The notes beneath the pieces are model-generated. The model was not told where the DNA came from, ran no database searches, and was given only the letters and a program-made list of their open reading frames with translations. Positions 1 to 7,747 of a DNA stretch of 19,841 nt are shown here, one piece after another (positions within the stretch are counted from its first letter, which is position 1; the number at the start of each line of letters is the position of its first letter). The stretch is from an uncultured Collinsella sp. (GTDB lineage Bacteria; Actinomycetota; Coriobacteriia; Coriobacteriales; Coriobacteriaceae): the NCBI GenBank assembly GCA_900543505.1, contig UQSB01000044.1, forward strand, positions 1-19,841, given 5' to 3'. A program made the position numbers and the translations under genes.

Positions 1-419
1 GAGTTGTTCTGGCCCAGGCCGTTTTGATAGGCGCGCTCTTCCTCGTACAGGCGACCGAGCGTGGGGGCATCGACGTTCTCGGCAAAGACCGAGAACTTGC
101 CGGCGCGCAGCTGCGGATCGATCATAAAGCGCACGAGGGGCTCGCCGACAAAGACATAGCGGCGCTTTTCGGCCTGCGCCTTCACAAACTCGCGGACCTC
201 GCGCGAAAGCTCGGGGTAGAACGGGGCGAGCATGGGATCGTCGTCGGCGGCGATAAGGATGGTATAGAGTGCCGGCGCCGTGTTGACGCCATTAATCACC
301 AGAGTCTGATCCTCCATGTCGCGAGCGGCCTGCTTGGCAAGCTTCTTAAAGGAGAACGGGGCACGGGTGGCACCGAAGATGCCGGCCACGTGGTCCTCGA
401 AGATGTTCAGGAAGTTCAC
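1..419 (-). CDS. FhaA-like protein (DUF3662 N-terminal domain), partial
   Basis: About 139 N-terminal codons are visible and the gene runs off the left edge. The translation starts (V)NFLNIFEDHVAGIFG and continues through FKKLAKQAARDMEDQ, YVFVGEPLVRFMID and GKFSVFAE. This matches the pattern of the FhaA N-terminal (DUF3662) domain of actinobacterial FHA proteins, which normally carry a C-terminal phosphothreonine-binding FHA domain; that part lies outside the window. The start is GTG at 419-417, because the same frame has a TGA seven codons upstream. A GGAG lies about 11 nt before the start. The GTG overlaps the TGA of the upstream kinase gene in a GTGA arrangement, which implies translational coupling. 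The partner is probably the kinase encoded just upstream, as in other actinobacterial kinase/FHA loci (inference). Confidence 0.75.
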   Translation of the reverse strand, partial: MNFLNIFEDHVAGIFGATRAPFSFKKLAKQAARDMEDQTLVINGVNTAPALYTILIAADDDPMLAPFYPELSREVREFVKAQAEKRRYVFVGEPLVRFMIDPQLRAGKFSVFAENVDAPTLGRLYEEERAYQNGLGQNN

Positions 420-2269
420 GAAAGATCACTCTCCGTATAGGTTCTTTGGTATCCGAGCAAATATAGGCATATCCCAACGATTATAGAGGATAGGGTTCCC
501 GCAACCGCCGCCTTGGCGACGACCGCGGCTGCAAGGCCGGCAATTTCCATATGGTGTGCAAGACAGGACGCCGCTGCGCAGCCGATGCCGGTGACAGCGA
601 TGGCAGCGATTGCGGCAAGGTTTGAGCCCTGATCGGCACGCTTGGCATGGGCATTGAGCAGCGCGGATGACGCTGCGGCAGTTGCCGCGACCAGCACAAA
701 GGCAGCCCAAAGGAGCGGGTCTCCCAGCGCTGCGGCAACGTTACCGAGCCCCAGCACGCCTCCGGCTGAAAGCGCGACCGTGGCCAGACGGGCAAAAAGC
801 GCGCCCATGCCCGTTGCCGCGGCGGCGCTTGCCGGGCCGAGCCAAAATGACGCGACGCCGGCGGCGACCCCAGCTGCCAGGAAGGTATTGCCGGTCAGAC
901 AGCCAAGCGCGAGTGCACAGGTGAGCGTGGCGCTCGCGGCAGCCTCGGTGCGACCCCAGGCGATCCACCAACCGGACATGGCGGCGGCAAAGATCACCGC
1001 GACGGGCAGCATCGACAGGATGCCCTGTGCCTGCATGGTGGCGTTGGCCATGAGCACCAAAAAGCCCACAGCCGAGATGGCCGAGCCAATCTGGGGGGCC
1101 AGGCCAGCCGCCGCTCCGATCGCGATGGCCGCAATGACCAGGCCGGGAAGCGCCGCGACCCCGGCCGCTTGCATCAGCAAAAAGCTAAAGGTTCCGCACG
1201 CTAGCGCCGAGATAGCGCGCATGGTGTAGTCGCGCGCATGGCTCCAGCGCGTGCCCGCCCAGCCGAGTGCGGGGTCGACCTCTATGGCGTCGTCCTCATA
1301 GTGCGACGGCTCGATATCGTCGGGCTCCTGCTCGTCATCCGAAAGCTCGCCAACCATTTGCTCCAAGCTGCGACGACCCTCGCGTACGCTGCCCAGACCG
1401 GCAAGGAGCTGGTCGCAAAATGCCTCGATGCTGTTGGGGCGGTCCTGCGGCATGGGGGAGAGTGCGCTCATGAGCGCGGCCTCGGCTCCCGGGGGAAAGT
1501 GTGGTATCAGCTCGCTGGGATAGGTGGCGCCGCCGATGATGCGGCCGAGCGAGTCGGCGGGCGTGGCCGCCATAAAGGGAGCGCTGCCGCACAGGCCCTC
1601 GTAGATCACACAGGCGAGGGCAAAGACATCGGCGCGCTCGTCGACCGTGCCGGTCTCGATATCGAGCTGCTCGGGCGGCATGTAGCCGATGGTGCCGCCG
1701 CGTGAGCCGCCAAAGCCACCGGCAGACGACAGTCGCGCCATGCCAAAGTCGGTGAGCTTTACATTGCCCGAGTGGTCGATGAGCACGTTGGCGGGCTTAA
1801 TGTCCAGGTGGAGTACGCCATTACTGTGGGCGAAGGTGAGCGCCTGGCCCAGGGCATCGGCAATGGCCGCGGCCTCGTCAAAGGTAAGTGAGTGGCCGTC
1901 CGCGCGGTGCAAAAACTCGGCCAGCGACATGCCATCGACATATTCCATAACCAGGTAGGCATAGGCTGTGTCGTGCGTAAAGTCGATGACCTGCACGATG
2001 TTGGGATGTTGAAGCATGGCGGCAGTGTGCGCCTCGCGCAGGACATCCATGATGTCGCTAGCGGGCATGCCGGCACCGTTGATAAGGGGGATGCGTTTAA
2101 TGGCGACGCGGCGGCGCAGGTGCGTGTCGCGGCAGATCTCGATGGAGCCAAAACCGCCGGTCGCAAGTGTCTCGAGCGGCTGGTACCGCTTGAGCAGCTC
2201 GCGAGAGCTGGTGCCCTCCAAAGGAACGTCCGGCGAGAACCGGGCGGTATGTTGCGAGAAAAGCGGCAT
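416..2269 (-). CDS. Membrane Ser/Thr protein kinase (Hanks type)
   Basis: The 617-residue product has a cytoplasmic kinase domain at about residues 28-300. It shows a glycine-rich loop (TGGFGS, about 37-42), the ATP-anchoring lysine in VAIKR (about K58), the catalytic loop HLDIKPANV (about 154-162, HLD in place of HRD), DFG (about 174-176), and GTIGYMPPEQL before subdomain VIII. An acidic linker follows, then a very hydrophobic Ala/Gly-rich C-terminal half from about residue 350 with perhaps eight to ten membrane helices. No PASTA repeats are seen. The ATG at 2269 is chosen because GAGGG lies 6 nt upstream; the in-frame TTG two codons earlier would abut that site. The gene overlaps the FhaA-like gene downstream by 4 nt. 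It probably phosphorylates Ser/Thr residues read by FHA proteins; the target and the signal sensed by the membrane part are unknown. Confidence 0.9.
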   Translation of the reverse strand: MPLFSQHTARFSPDVPLEGTSSRELLKRYQPLETLATGGFGSIEICRDTHLRRRVAIKRIPLINGAGMPASDIMDVLREAHTAAMLQHPNIVQVIDFTHDTAYAYLVMEYVDGMSLAEFLHRADGHSLTFDEAAAIADALGQALTFAHSNGVLHLDIKPANVLIDHSGNVKLTDFGMARLSSAGGFGGSRGGTIGYMPPEQLDIETGTVDERADVFALACVIYEGLCGSAPFMAATPADSLGRIIGGATYPSELIPHFPPGAEAALMSALSPMPQDRPNSIEAFCDQLLAGLGSVREGRRSLEQMVGELSDDEQEPDDIEPSHYEDDAIEVDPALGWAGTRWSHARDYTMRAISALACGTFSFLLMQAAGVAALPGLVIAAIAIGAAAGLAPQIGSAISAVGFLVLMANATMQAQGILSMLPVAVIFAAAMSGWWIAWGRTEAAASATLTCALALGCLTGNTFLAAGVAAGVASFWLGPASAAAATGMGALFARLATVALSAGGVLGLGNVAAALGDPLLWAAFVLVAATAAASSALLNAHAKRADQGSNLAAIAAIAVTGIGCAAASCLAHHMEIAGLAAAVVAKAAVAGTLSSIIVGICLYLLGYQRTYTESDLS

Positions 2270-2349
2270 GGCCAACCCTCGTGCGTTTAAAGTTCGTTTG
2301 CGAGCGGCGGGCGTGGGGCCGAGCCATTCGCGGTGGCATAGATGCTGCT

Positions 2350-2355
2350 AGTGTA
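2350..2355 (-). promoter_or_regulatory. Possible extended -10 element for the kinase/FhaA unit
   Basis: On the minus strand, TGCTACACT contains TACACT preceded by TGC, an extended -10 pattern, about 80 nt upstream of the kinase start. No convincing -35 hexamer is visible. It lies in the 144-nt gap between the YcxB-like gene and the kinase, so the kinase need not depend only on readthrough. Weak prediction. Confidence 0.3.
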
Positions 2356-2413
2356 GCACGCTCGGGTGCATGGGGAGGATAGCGGGATGCGAGGCTGTCT
2401 GTCTGGTTTGGTC

Positions 2414-3130
2414 TTAGCGCTTCTTCTTGTTCTTCTTCTGCTTGCGCTGCTTGCCTTTGGTCTCCTGGGGCTTGTCGCCCTGCTTGGCCTCGGCGGCGGC
2501 CTTCTCGGCCTTCATCTTCTTGCGTTTGGTCTCGATGCGGAGTTTTTTGTTGATGCGCGCCTTGAGGAAGGGGCCAAACTGCTCGGCATCGCCGCGAACA
2601 AAGGTGTCCTTGGGGATCGTCACGCCCTGGTCGGCGAACATAGCCACAAAGATGCGCTCGCCGTCGAGCACGTGGTCGAGCTTCTCAAACGGGAAGAACT
2701 GCGACTTGCCGCTCTTGCCCCAGACCATCAGGCCGTCCTCGTTGGCGGCGACGCGGCGGTAGCGGCCGCCCATGGACTCGTCGGCCTCGACGGCATCGAT
2801 AAAATCGCGGGCGAGCGTGTGGTGCAGGTTTTTGCTCCACCAGGCCAAAAAAGCACCGAACACGATCAGGACGACGCCGAACTTGATCCAGTTGCCACCG
2901 GCTACCAGCATGCCGATGCCGATGAGCACGGCAATCGCGGCGGCGACGTACAGGGAGCCACGGCGCCTGGGCGAGGCGACCAGGCGGGCGAAGTCGGTGA
3001 CGAGGTCGTTTTCGTACTGATACTCGTTGAGGTACAGAATGCCGTCATCGGCCGCGGCCTGCGCCTCGAGCGCGACCTCGACTTGGTCGGCTGCTTCGGA
3101 GGGAATGAGGTTGCTCTCTGCGTCTGCCAT
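2414..3130 (-). CDS. YcxB-like membrane protein, Lys-rich tail
   Basis: The product has 238 residues. An acidic N-terminus is followed by two adjacent membrane helices (about 59-78 and 80-98) separated by a short GGNW turn. Then comes a soluble region with VMVWGKSGKSQFFPF-like strands, which resembles the YcxB-like family (short membrane protein with a PH-like domain). The last 50 residues are a Lys/Glu/Gln-rich basic tail ending in KKNKKKR, probably disordered. The ATG at 3130 is preceded by two AGGAG motifs, the farther one at good spacing. The function of the family is poorly known. The gene is transcribed divergently from dnaX and lies upstream of the kinase/FhaA pair, so it may belong to the same membrane signalling unit (inference). 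Confidence 0.75.
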   Translation of the reverse strand: MADAESNLIPSEAADQVEVALEAQAAADDGILYLNEYQYENDLVTDFARLVASPRRRGSLYVAAAIAVLIGIGMLVAGGNWIKFGVVLIVFGAFLAWWSKNLHHTLARDFIDAVEADESMGGRYRRVAANEDGLMVWGKSGKSQFFPFEKLDHVLDGERIFVAMFADQGVTIPKDTFVRGDAEQFGPFLKARINKKLRIETKRKKMKAEKAAAEAKQGDKPQETKGKQRKQKKNKKKR

Positions 3131-3246
3131 GCTCCTTGGACTCCTATCGCGGCGGGCTCGCCGTACGGGTTATTATGGAATGCAGTATGCCGTGCGACCG
3201 CATGGCCGCCGCGGCAACAAGACTCAGTATACCCGGGGGAGCACCC

Positions 3247-5727
3247 ATGGAATCGTTGTACCGAAAGTATCGCCCGCTCACCTTCGACTCCGTGGTGGGC
3301 CAGCAGCATATCGTCTCGACGCTCGAGCACGCCATCACCGAGGGGCGCCTGTCCCACGCCTACCTGTTCTGCGGACCGCGCGGCACGGGCAAGACCACCA
3401 TGGCGCGCATTCTGGCCAAGGCGCTGCTGTGCCGCAATGCCGAGGCGGCGCGCGCCGAGGGAGCAAGCGGCTGCATGCCCGACGGCACCTGCGAGGAGTG
3501 CGAACTCATCGCCGAGGGCAACCATCCGGACGTCTACGAGCTCGATGCCGCAAGCCGCACGGGCGTGGACAACGTGCGCGAGGAGATCATCAACTCCGTC
3601 AACTTTGCCCCGGTGCGCGGCAAGTACAAGATTTATATCATCGACGAGGTCCACATGCTCACAACGGCGGCGTTTAACGCGCTGCTCAAGACGCTCGAGG
3701 AGCCGCCGGCGCACGTGATCTTTGTGCTGTGCACCACCGACCCGCAAAAGATTCTGGAGACCATCCTCTCGCGCTGCCAGCGTTTCGATTTCCATCGTAT
3801 CGGCAACGAGGATATTGAGCATCGCCTGGCATACGTGTGCGAGCAGGAGGGCTTCGATTACGACGATGAGGCGCTGGCTATCGTGGCGCGCCATGCCAAG
3901 GGCGGTATGCGCGACGCGTTGTCCACGCTGGAGCAGCTGAGCGTCTTTGGCAACGGTTCTGTGCATGCGGACGACGCCCGCTCGCTTTTAGGCGAGGTTT
4001 CGGACCAGATTCTGGGCGAGTTTTCCCGCGCCATTGCCGATCGCGATGTTGCCGAGCTCTATGGACTGATCCGTGCGCAGGTCGAGGAAGGAAACGACCT
4101 GCTGGAGCTGACGCGCGACCTGGTGGCGCATGTGCGTGACGTGTACGTTGCCTGCGTTGCCGGTGCCCGTGCCGAGCTGTTTGAGGGCGGCTCCGAGCAG
4201 GCCGAGGCGCTTGCTGCCGAGGCCGCTGCCTTTGGCGAGCATCCTGCCGACCGCCTGGCCCGTGTGCTGACGGTGCTCGACGATGCCGCACTGGAGATGA
4301 GGGGCGCGAGCGACGTGCGCCTGGTGCTCGAGATCGCCTGCACGCGCCTGGCACGTCCCGAGGCCGATTTAACGATTGAGGCATTGGCCGAGCGCGTGGC
4401 CCGCTTGGAGGCCATGGTTGCCAACGGCGCCGTGCCGGCGAGCGTGGCTGCTGCTCAGGCCGCCGCGCCTGCAGCATCCGTACCCGCTGCTGCCCAACAG
4501 CCGACGCTAATTTCGGGCGCTCGTGCTGCCGCTCCGGCGGCATCCGCTGCCCCCGCTGCTACGTCCGCGCGCCAGGGCGGTATGCCTTGGGACCGTGGTG
4601 CTGCTGTTCCGGCTGCCCAGCCTGCGTCCCGTTCTGCGTCCGTGTCAGCTTCCAAGCCTGCAGCGCCTGCACCTCAGCCTGCGCCGACTCCGACGCCTCA
4701 GCCCGTTGCGGCTCCCGCGCCTGCCACCGCTCCGGCACCTAAGCCCCAGTCCAACAATGCCGCCCAGGTTGCCGCCGCCGGTACTGCCGAGACGCCCGCG
4801 GTCGAGGATGCCGGAGAGCTGCAGCGCAAATGGGCCGAGGTTGTCGAGCGTGTCAAGGCGCGTCAGGCTTCCTACGCGGGGCTTTTGCTCAATGCCCGCG
4901 CCACGGCTGACGACGGCTCCAGGCTCACGGTCTCGTTCCCCGCGGGCTCGACCTTTGCCATCAAGATGCTTGGACGCGCCGACACGCAGTCGGTGGTCCT
5001 GCCGACAGTCAGTGCGGTCTTCGGTCGTCGTACCGTCGACTATGTCCTGGATGGGGGTGGCACGCCGGCTCCTCAACATGAGGAGCATTCTCCATCTGCA
5101 CGGGCTGCGGTATCTGCGGACCCGCAACCCGTGTCCTCGGCGGCCCCTGCATCCTCGAGCGCCAGCGCGACGCAGCCAAAAGCAGCACCGATAGCGGCGC
5201 CGACCCCGTCGGCGCCTAAGCCCGTCATGGCCAAACCGGCTGCTCCGACACCCGCGCCCAAGCCTGCCTCGCCCGCGCCCAAGTCGTCTGACCTGGGCAA
5301 AGCCCCCTGGCTGCGCTCCGACAACCCCGCCGGCGCTCCTGCCACGGGCAAGCTCCCGACCGAGCCCGCGCCCCGAGCGCCCGAGCGCGCGTCCGCTCCC
5401 AAGGCTCAGCCCGCCGCGCCGTCTGCGCCATGGGAATCCGAGCAGGTTCCCTACGACGATGCCATGGTTGGCGGTTTTGTTGCCGATGCTGGTGGGGACG
5501 ATCTGCTTCCGTTCGACGTGCCGGGTGCGGCGTCCGCGCCCAAGTCCGCTGCAACTGCCCCCAAAGAGGAGGACGCTCCTGCAGCTCCCTGGGAGTCCAA
5601 CTCCGGTGCGGGCGGCCCCTTCGGCCATCAGGGTGCAGCCCCGAGCATCCCGCAGACCGAGGACGAGGCCAAAGCCCTCATCCGCAGCGTCTTCGGCCAG
5701 TCCACCATCTTCAAGCCGGTGGAGTAG
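3247..5727 (+). CDS. dnaX: DNA polymerase III subunit gamma/tau
   Basis: This is the clamp-loader ATPase of the replicative polymerase, 826 residues. The AAA+ domain shows Walker A GPRGTGKT (43-50), a four-Cys zinc site (C62, C76, C82, C85), Walker B IIDEVHM (131-137), sensor 1 LCTTDP, SRCQRF (about 175-180) and GGMRDALS in the lid region. The middle is a long Ala/Pro-rich linker. A small folded domain, WAEVVERVKARQASYAGLLL onward, resembles the C-terminal DnaX domain of Gram-positive bacteria. A second Pro/Ala linker and a conserved-looking tail (EAKALIRSVFGQSTIF) follow. The ATG at 3247 is chosen because GGGGGAG lies 6 nt upstream and the protein then begins MESLYRKYRP, the usual DnaX start; the longer frame upstream is not conserved-looking. 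No clear slippery A AAA AAG frameshift site was seen, so a single full-length tau form is likely. Confidence 0.97.
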   Translation: MESLYRKYRPLTFDSVVGQQHIVSTLEHAITEGRLSHAYLFCGPRGTGKTTMARILAKALLCRNAEAARAEGASGCMPDGTCEECELIAEGNHPDVYELDAASRTGVDNVREEIINSVNFAPVRGKYKIYIIDEVHMLTTAAFNALLKTLEEPPAHVIFVLCTTDPQKILETILSRCQRFDFHRIGNEDIEHRLAYVCEQEGFDYDDEALAIVARHAKGGMRDALSTLEQLSVFGNGSVHADDARSLLGEVSDQILGEFSRAIADRDVAELYGLIRAQVEEGNDLLELTRDLVAHVRDVYVACVAGARAELFEGGSEQAEALAAEAAAFGEHPADRLARVLTVLDDAALEMRGASDVRLVLEIACTRLARPEADLTIEALAERVARLEAMVANGAVPASVAAAQAAAPAASVPAAAQQPTLISGARAAAPAASAAPAATSARQGGMPWDRGAAVPAAQPASRSASVSASKPAAPAPQPAPTPTPQPVAAPAPATAPAPKPQSNNAAQVAAAGTAETPAVEDAGELQRKWAEVVERVKARQASYAGLLLNARATADDGSRLTVSFPAGSTFAIKMLGRADTQSVVLPTVSAVFGRRTVDYVLDGGGTPAPQHEEHSPSARAAVSADPQPVSSAAPASSSASATQPKAAPIAAPTPSAPKPVMAKPAAPTPAPKPASPAPKSSDLGKAPWLRSDNPAGAPATGKLPTEPAPRAPERASAPKAQPAAPSAPWESEQVPYDDAMVGGFVADAGGDDLLPFDVPGAASAPKSAATAPKEEDAPAAPWESNSGAGGPFGHQGAAPSIPQTEDEAKALIRSVFGQSTIFKPVE

Positions 5728-5748
5728 CTGCGCAGGCGGGTATACTGC

Positions 5749-6222
5749 TCAAGAAGAGAACCCCTTGCCCGGGCGCATCTGTATTTCGGACATGTGCAAC
5801 GTGGTGCCGCGTATATCGCATTCGAGCAGACAGGCGCGTGACGGTCGGCCTAGGATGCTGAGGTCGATACGATACGTCGCATGGCTGTCCGTGTACTCGA
5901 CTTGCTCGGCGTTGACGGTTGCTCCGATTGTAAATAAAGAGCCCAGTTCGGCATCGACAATCTTGGAGTCCTTTATCTTGACCTTGAACTCTTGGTAGAG
6001 GGACGGGCTGTTGTAGTAAATGGTTCGGGTTCCGTCGGTGCATTCATCGGTCGTCTCCCATTTGACGACGGGCTGGTCCGAGCTGGCTATCAGCAGTTCT
6101 GCTCCAAAAGCTATGGCATGGGTGATGATAACCAGTAATACCCAGACGACAAAGAGATAGAGAACCACATATGCAACGGGGTGTTTTGAGCGGATGTTTT
6201 GGAGTACGGCTGGGACATTCAC
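5749..6222 (-). CDS. Hypothetical single-pass membrane protein
   Basis: The product has 157 residues. A short basic N-terminus is followed by one membrane helix at about 17-39 (AYVVLYLFVVWVLLVIITHA), then a soluble, probably extracellular domain of about 115 residues rich in beta-prone segments with two or three cysteines (DECTDGT, CLLECDI). The start is GTG at 6222, with GGAGG 7 nt upstream. The stop lies 21 nt from the dnaX stop, so the two genes converge. I do not recognise the family. The strong ribosome binding site and intact frame support a real gene. It separates dnaX from ybaB-recR, which are adjacent in many bacteria. Confidence 0.7.
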   Translation of the reverse strand: MNVPAVLQNIRSKHPVAYVVLYLFVVWVLLVIITHAIAFGAELLIASSDQPVVKWETTDECTDGTRTIYYNSPSLYQEFKVKIKDSKIVDAELGSLFTIGATVNAEQVEYTDSHATYRIDLSILGRPSRACLLECDIRGTTLHMSEIQMRPGKGFSS

Positions 6223-6367
6223 GAGGGCACCTCCAAATCGTCATCTATGACAATCAAATTATACCCAGCCGCCATGCGTGCCGCCTCGAGCAGCGGCTCG
6301 GCATTTTGCCATGTAGCCTTGTAGCCCTACGCATAAACTGCCTGGTTCCAGCTCTGCTAGATGTAGC

Positions 6368-6410
6368 TTGAGATAATTATGCAACCTTGCATAATTCGAC
6401 CTTGCATAAT
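6368..6410 (+). promoter_or_regulatory. TTGCATAAT repeats over a possible promoter
   Basis: A perfect inverted repeat, ATTATGCAA (6376-6384) and TTGCATAAT (6387-6395), with a 2-nt spacer, is followed by a second direct copy of TTGCATAAT at 6402-6410. The copies start 15 nt apart. TTGAGA (6368-6373) and CATAAT (6390-6395) with a 16-nt spacer form a plausible sigma-A promoter pointing at ybaB-recR, so the repeats would overlap it. This looks like an operator, but no regulator is known. The rest of 6223-6571 shows no gene or RNA I recognise. Confidence 0.4.
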
Positions 6411-6571
6411 CTTGGGCGTGCGTCACGCTCAAGGACATGTATATCGACTGAGGTAGCGTGTCCGCCCCGCTTGCTTGCCCCGCGCCGTGGTACGATTTTT
6501 GAGTTTGAAAGTCCCGTCGCGCTCCGGCTGCCCTTGCAGCTTGTCGCGCGGCCGCACGTAAAGGAGCCATC

Positions 6572-6892
6572 ATGGCCGGTATGAACATGCAGCAAATGAT
6601 GAAGCAGGCTCGCAAGATGCAGGAGCAGCTTGCCGCCGCGCAGGAAAACCTTAAGTCCCAGACCGTCGACGCCTCTGCCGGCGGCGGCATGGTCAAGGTG
6701 ACCGTTAACGGCGAGATGGAGCTCGTCAACCTCACCATCGACCCCGATGCCCTCGATCCCGAGGACGTCGATATGCTGCAGGACATGATCATGGCTGCCG
6801 TCAACGAGGCCGTCCGCGGTGTCAACGAGCTCGCCAACAAGCAGATGGGCGCCATCACCGGCGGCCTCAACATCCCGGGCATGCCGTTCTAA
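6572..6892 (+). CDS. ybaB: YbaB/EbfC nucleoid-associated protein
   Basis: The product is 106 residues, the usual length for the family. It begins MAGMNMQQMMKQARKMQEQL, the typical amphipathic helix, followed by the conserved GGGMVKVTVNGEMELVNLTIDP beta region and a C-terminal helix with EAVRGVNELANKQMG. Family members form dimers that bind DNA and associate with the nucleoid. AAGGAG lies 5 nt before the ATG. The recR start follows 13 nt after the stop, the conserved ybaB-recR arrangement. Confidence 0.95.
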   Translation: MAGMNMQQMMKQARKMQEQLAAAQENLKSQTVDASAGGGMVKVTVNGEMELVNLTIDPDALDPEDVDMLQDMIMAAVNEAVRGVNELANKQMGAITGGLNIPGMPF

Positions 6893-6905
6893 GACACGCA
6901 TATAT

Positions 6906-7502
6906 ATGAGTGCCAACCATAGTCTGCAAAAATTGCTCGATGAGCTGGGCCGTCTGCCGGGCATTGGTCCCAAGTCGGCCCAGCGCATCGCCTATTACCT
7001 GCTCGAGGCCGATGCCGAGGAGGCGCGCCGCCTGGCCGAGGCTATCCTGGAGGTTAAGCAGGAGGTTCACTTTTGCAGCCGCTGCTTTAACTACGCCACG
7101 GCCGACGAGTGCTCCATCTGCCAGGATTCGATGCGCGATACCACTCGCATTTGCGTGGTGGGCGAGCCGCGCGATGTCCAGGCGATTGAGCGCACGGGCA
7201 GCTACTACGGTCTCTACCACGTATTGGGCGGCGTGATCAGTCCCATGGACAAGATTGGTCCCGAGCAGTTGCACATTCGTGAGCTGCTGGCACGCTTGGG
7301 CCACGAGGACATCCACGAGGTCATCATCGCCACCAACCCCAATATCGAGGGCGAGACCACGGCGAGCTACCTGGCCCGCACTATCAAGCCGCTGGGCGTC
7401 GAGGTGTCGCGTCTGGCGAGCGGTCTGCCCGTGGGCGGCGACCTGGAGTATGCCGACGAGCTTACGCTCGGGCGCGCCATCGAGGCCCGTCGCACGATTT
7501 AG
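6906..7502 (+). CDS. recR: Recombination mediator RecR
   Basis: The product is 198 residues, the standard RecR length. It contains the N-terminal helix-hairpin-helix LPGIGPKSAQRIAYYLL (about 15-31), a four-Cys zinc finger CSRCFNYATADECSICQD, a Toprim domain (ICVVGEPRDVQAIERTGSYYG) and the C-terminal Walker-like region (ASGLPVGGDLEYADELTLGRA). With RecO and RecF it helps load RecA at single-strand gaps. The ATG at 6906 gives the family N-terminus, but no Shine-Dalgarno sequence precedes it. Translation is probably coupled to ybaB, whose stop is 13 nt upstream. Confidence 0.96.
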   Translation: MSANHSLQKLLDELGRLPGIGPKSAQRIAYYLLEADAEEARRLAEAILEVKQEVHFCSRCFNYATADECSICQDSMRDTTRICVVGEPRDVQAIERTGSYYGLYHVLGGVISPMDKIGPEQLHIRELLARLGHEDIHEVIIATNPNIEGETTASYLARTIKPLGVEVSRLASGLPVGGDLEYADELTLGRAIEARRTI

Positions 7503-7539
7503 GTGGCGAGCCTGCTCCTGCCGTATGTTTTCCTCGCGA

Positions 7540-7569
7540 CGCACGGGGTAGTCATAATTTCCCCGTGCG
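7540..7569. terminator. Hairpin downstream of recR
   Basis: CGCACGGGG (7540-7548) and CCCCGTGCG (7561-7569) form a perfect 9-bp stem with a 12-nt AT-rich loop, 37 nt after the recR stop. No T tract follows on the plus strand, so it is either a weak or factor-assisted terminator or a symmetric protein-binding site. Confidence 0.45.
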
Positions 7570-7580
7570 ACTGTAAGTTT

Positions 7581-7663
7581 GTTGTGCAACAAAGATGCTT
7601 TGTATCCGCTTATCGCATGGATGCTTCCACTCGCATCCTTAATTTGCCCATTCGTTGCGCAAC
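7581..7663. promoter_or_regulatory. Pair of GTTGnGCAAC palindromes
   Basis: GTTGTGCAAC (7581-7590) and the perfect palindrome GTTGCGCAAC (7654-7663) lie 73 nt apart start to start, close to seven helical turns. The second overlaps the predicted -35 of the downstream signalling genes. They look like a two-site operator; the regulator is unknown. Confidence 0.35.
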
Positions 7664-7685
7664 CTTTTGGGTTCGCTGATACACT
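7655..7685 (+). promoter_or_regulatory. Possible promoter of the signalling operon
   Basis: TTGCGC (7655-7660) and TACACT (7680-7685) are separated by 19 nt. TGA before the -10 gives an extended -10 pattern (TGATACACT). The -35 lies inside one of the GTTGnGCAAC palindromes. It would drive the genes starting at 7748. Confidence 0.4.
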
Positions 7686-7707
7686 CAAATATGGATTCGA
7701 ATGAATG

Positions 7708-7735
7708 CGCCGCTCCCGAGCGGCGTGTTTTTGTT
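7708..7735 (+). terminator. Terminator-like hairpin in the leader (attenuator?)
   Basis: CGCCGCT (7708-7714) and AGCGGCG (7719-7725) form a 7-bp GC stem with a CCCG loop, followed by TGTTTTTGTT. This is a good intrinsic terminator shape. Its T tract runs directly into the GGAGG ribosome binding site of the gene at 7748. It could end recR transcripts, or attenuate the signalling operon if transcription starts at the promoter near 7680. Confidence 0.6.
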
Positions 7736-7747
7736 GGAGGAGAACGC

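Noticed and set aside
3131..3246. SRP RNA (ffs) or tRNA near dnaX
   Set aside because: These often neighbour dnaX, but no GGAAGGAAGCA-type domain IV motif or tRNA T-arm is present here.
2902..3966. 354-codon minus-strand frame across the YcxB-like/dnaX boundary
   Set aside because: Overlaps two clear genes in other frames and contains no motif.
4645..5628. 327-codon minus-strand frame opposite dnaX
   Set aside because: Arg/Gly-rich shadow of the Ala/Pro-rich linker of DnaX; no ribosome binding site or motif.
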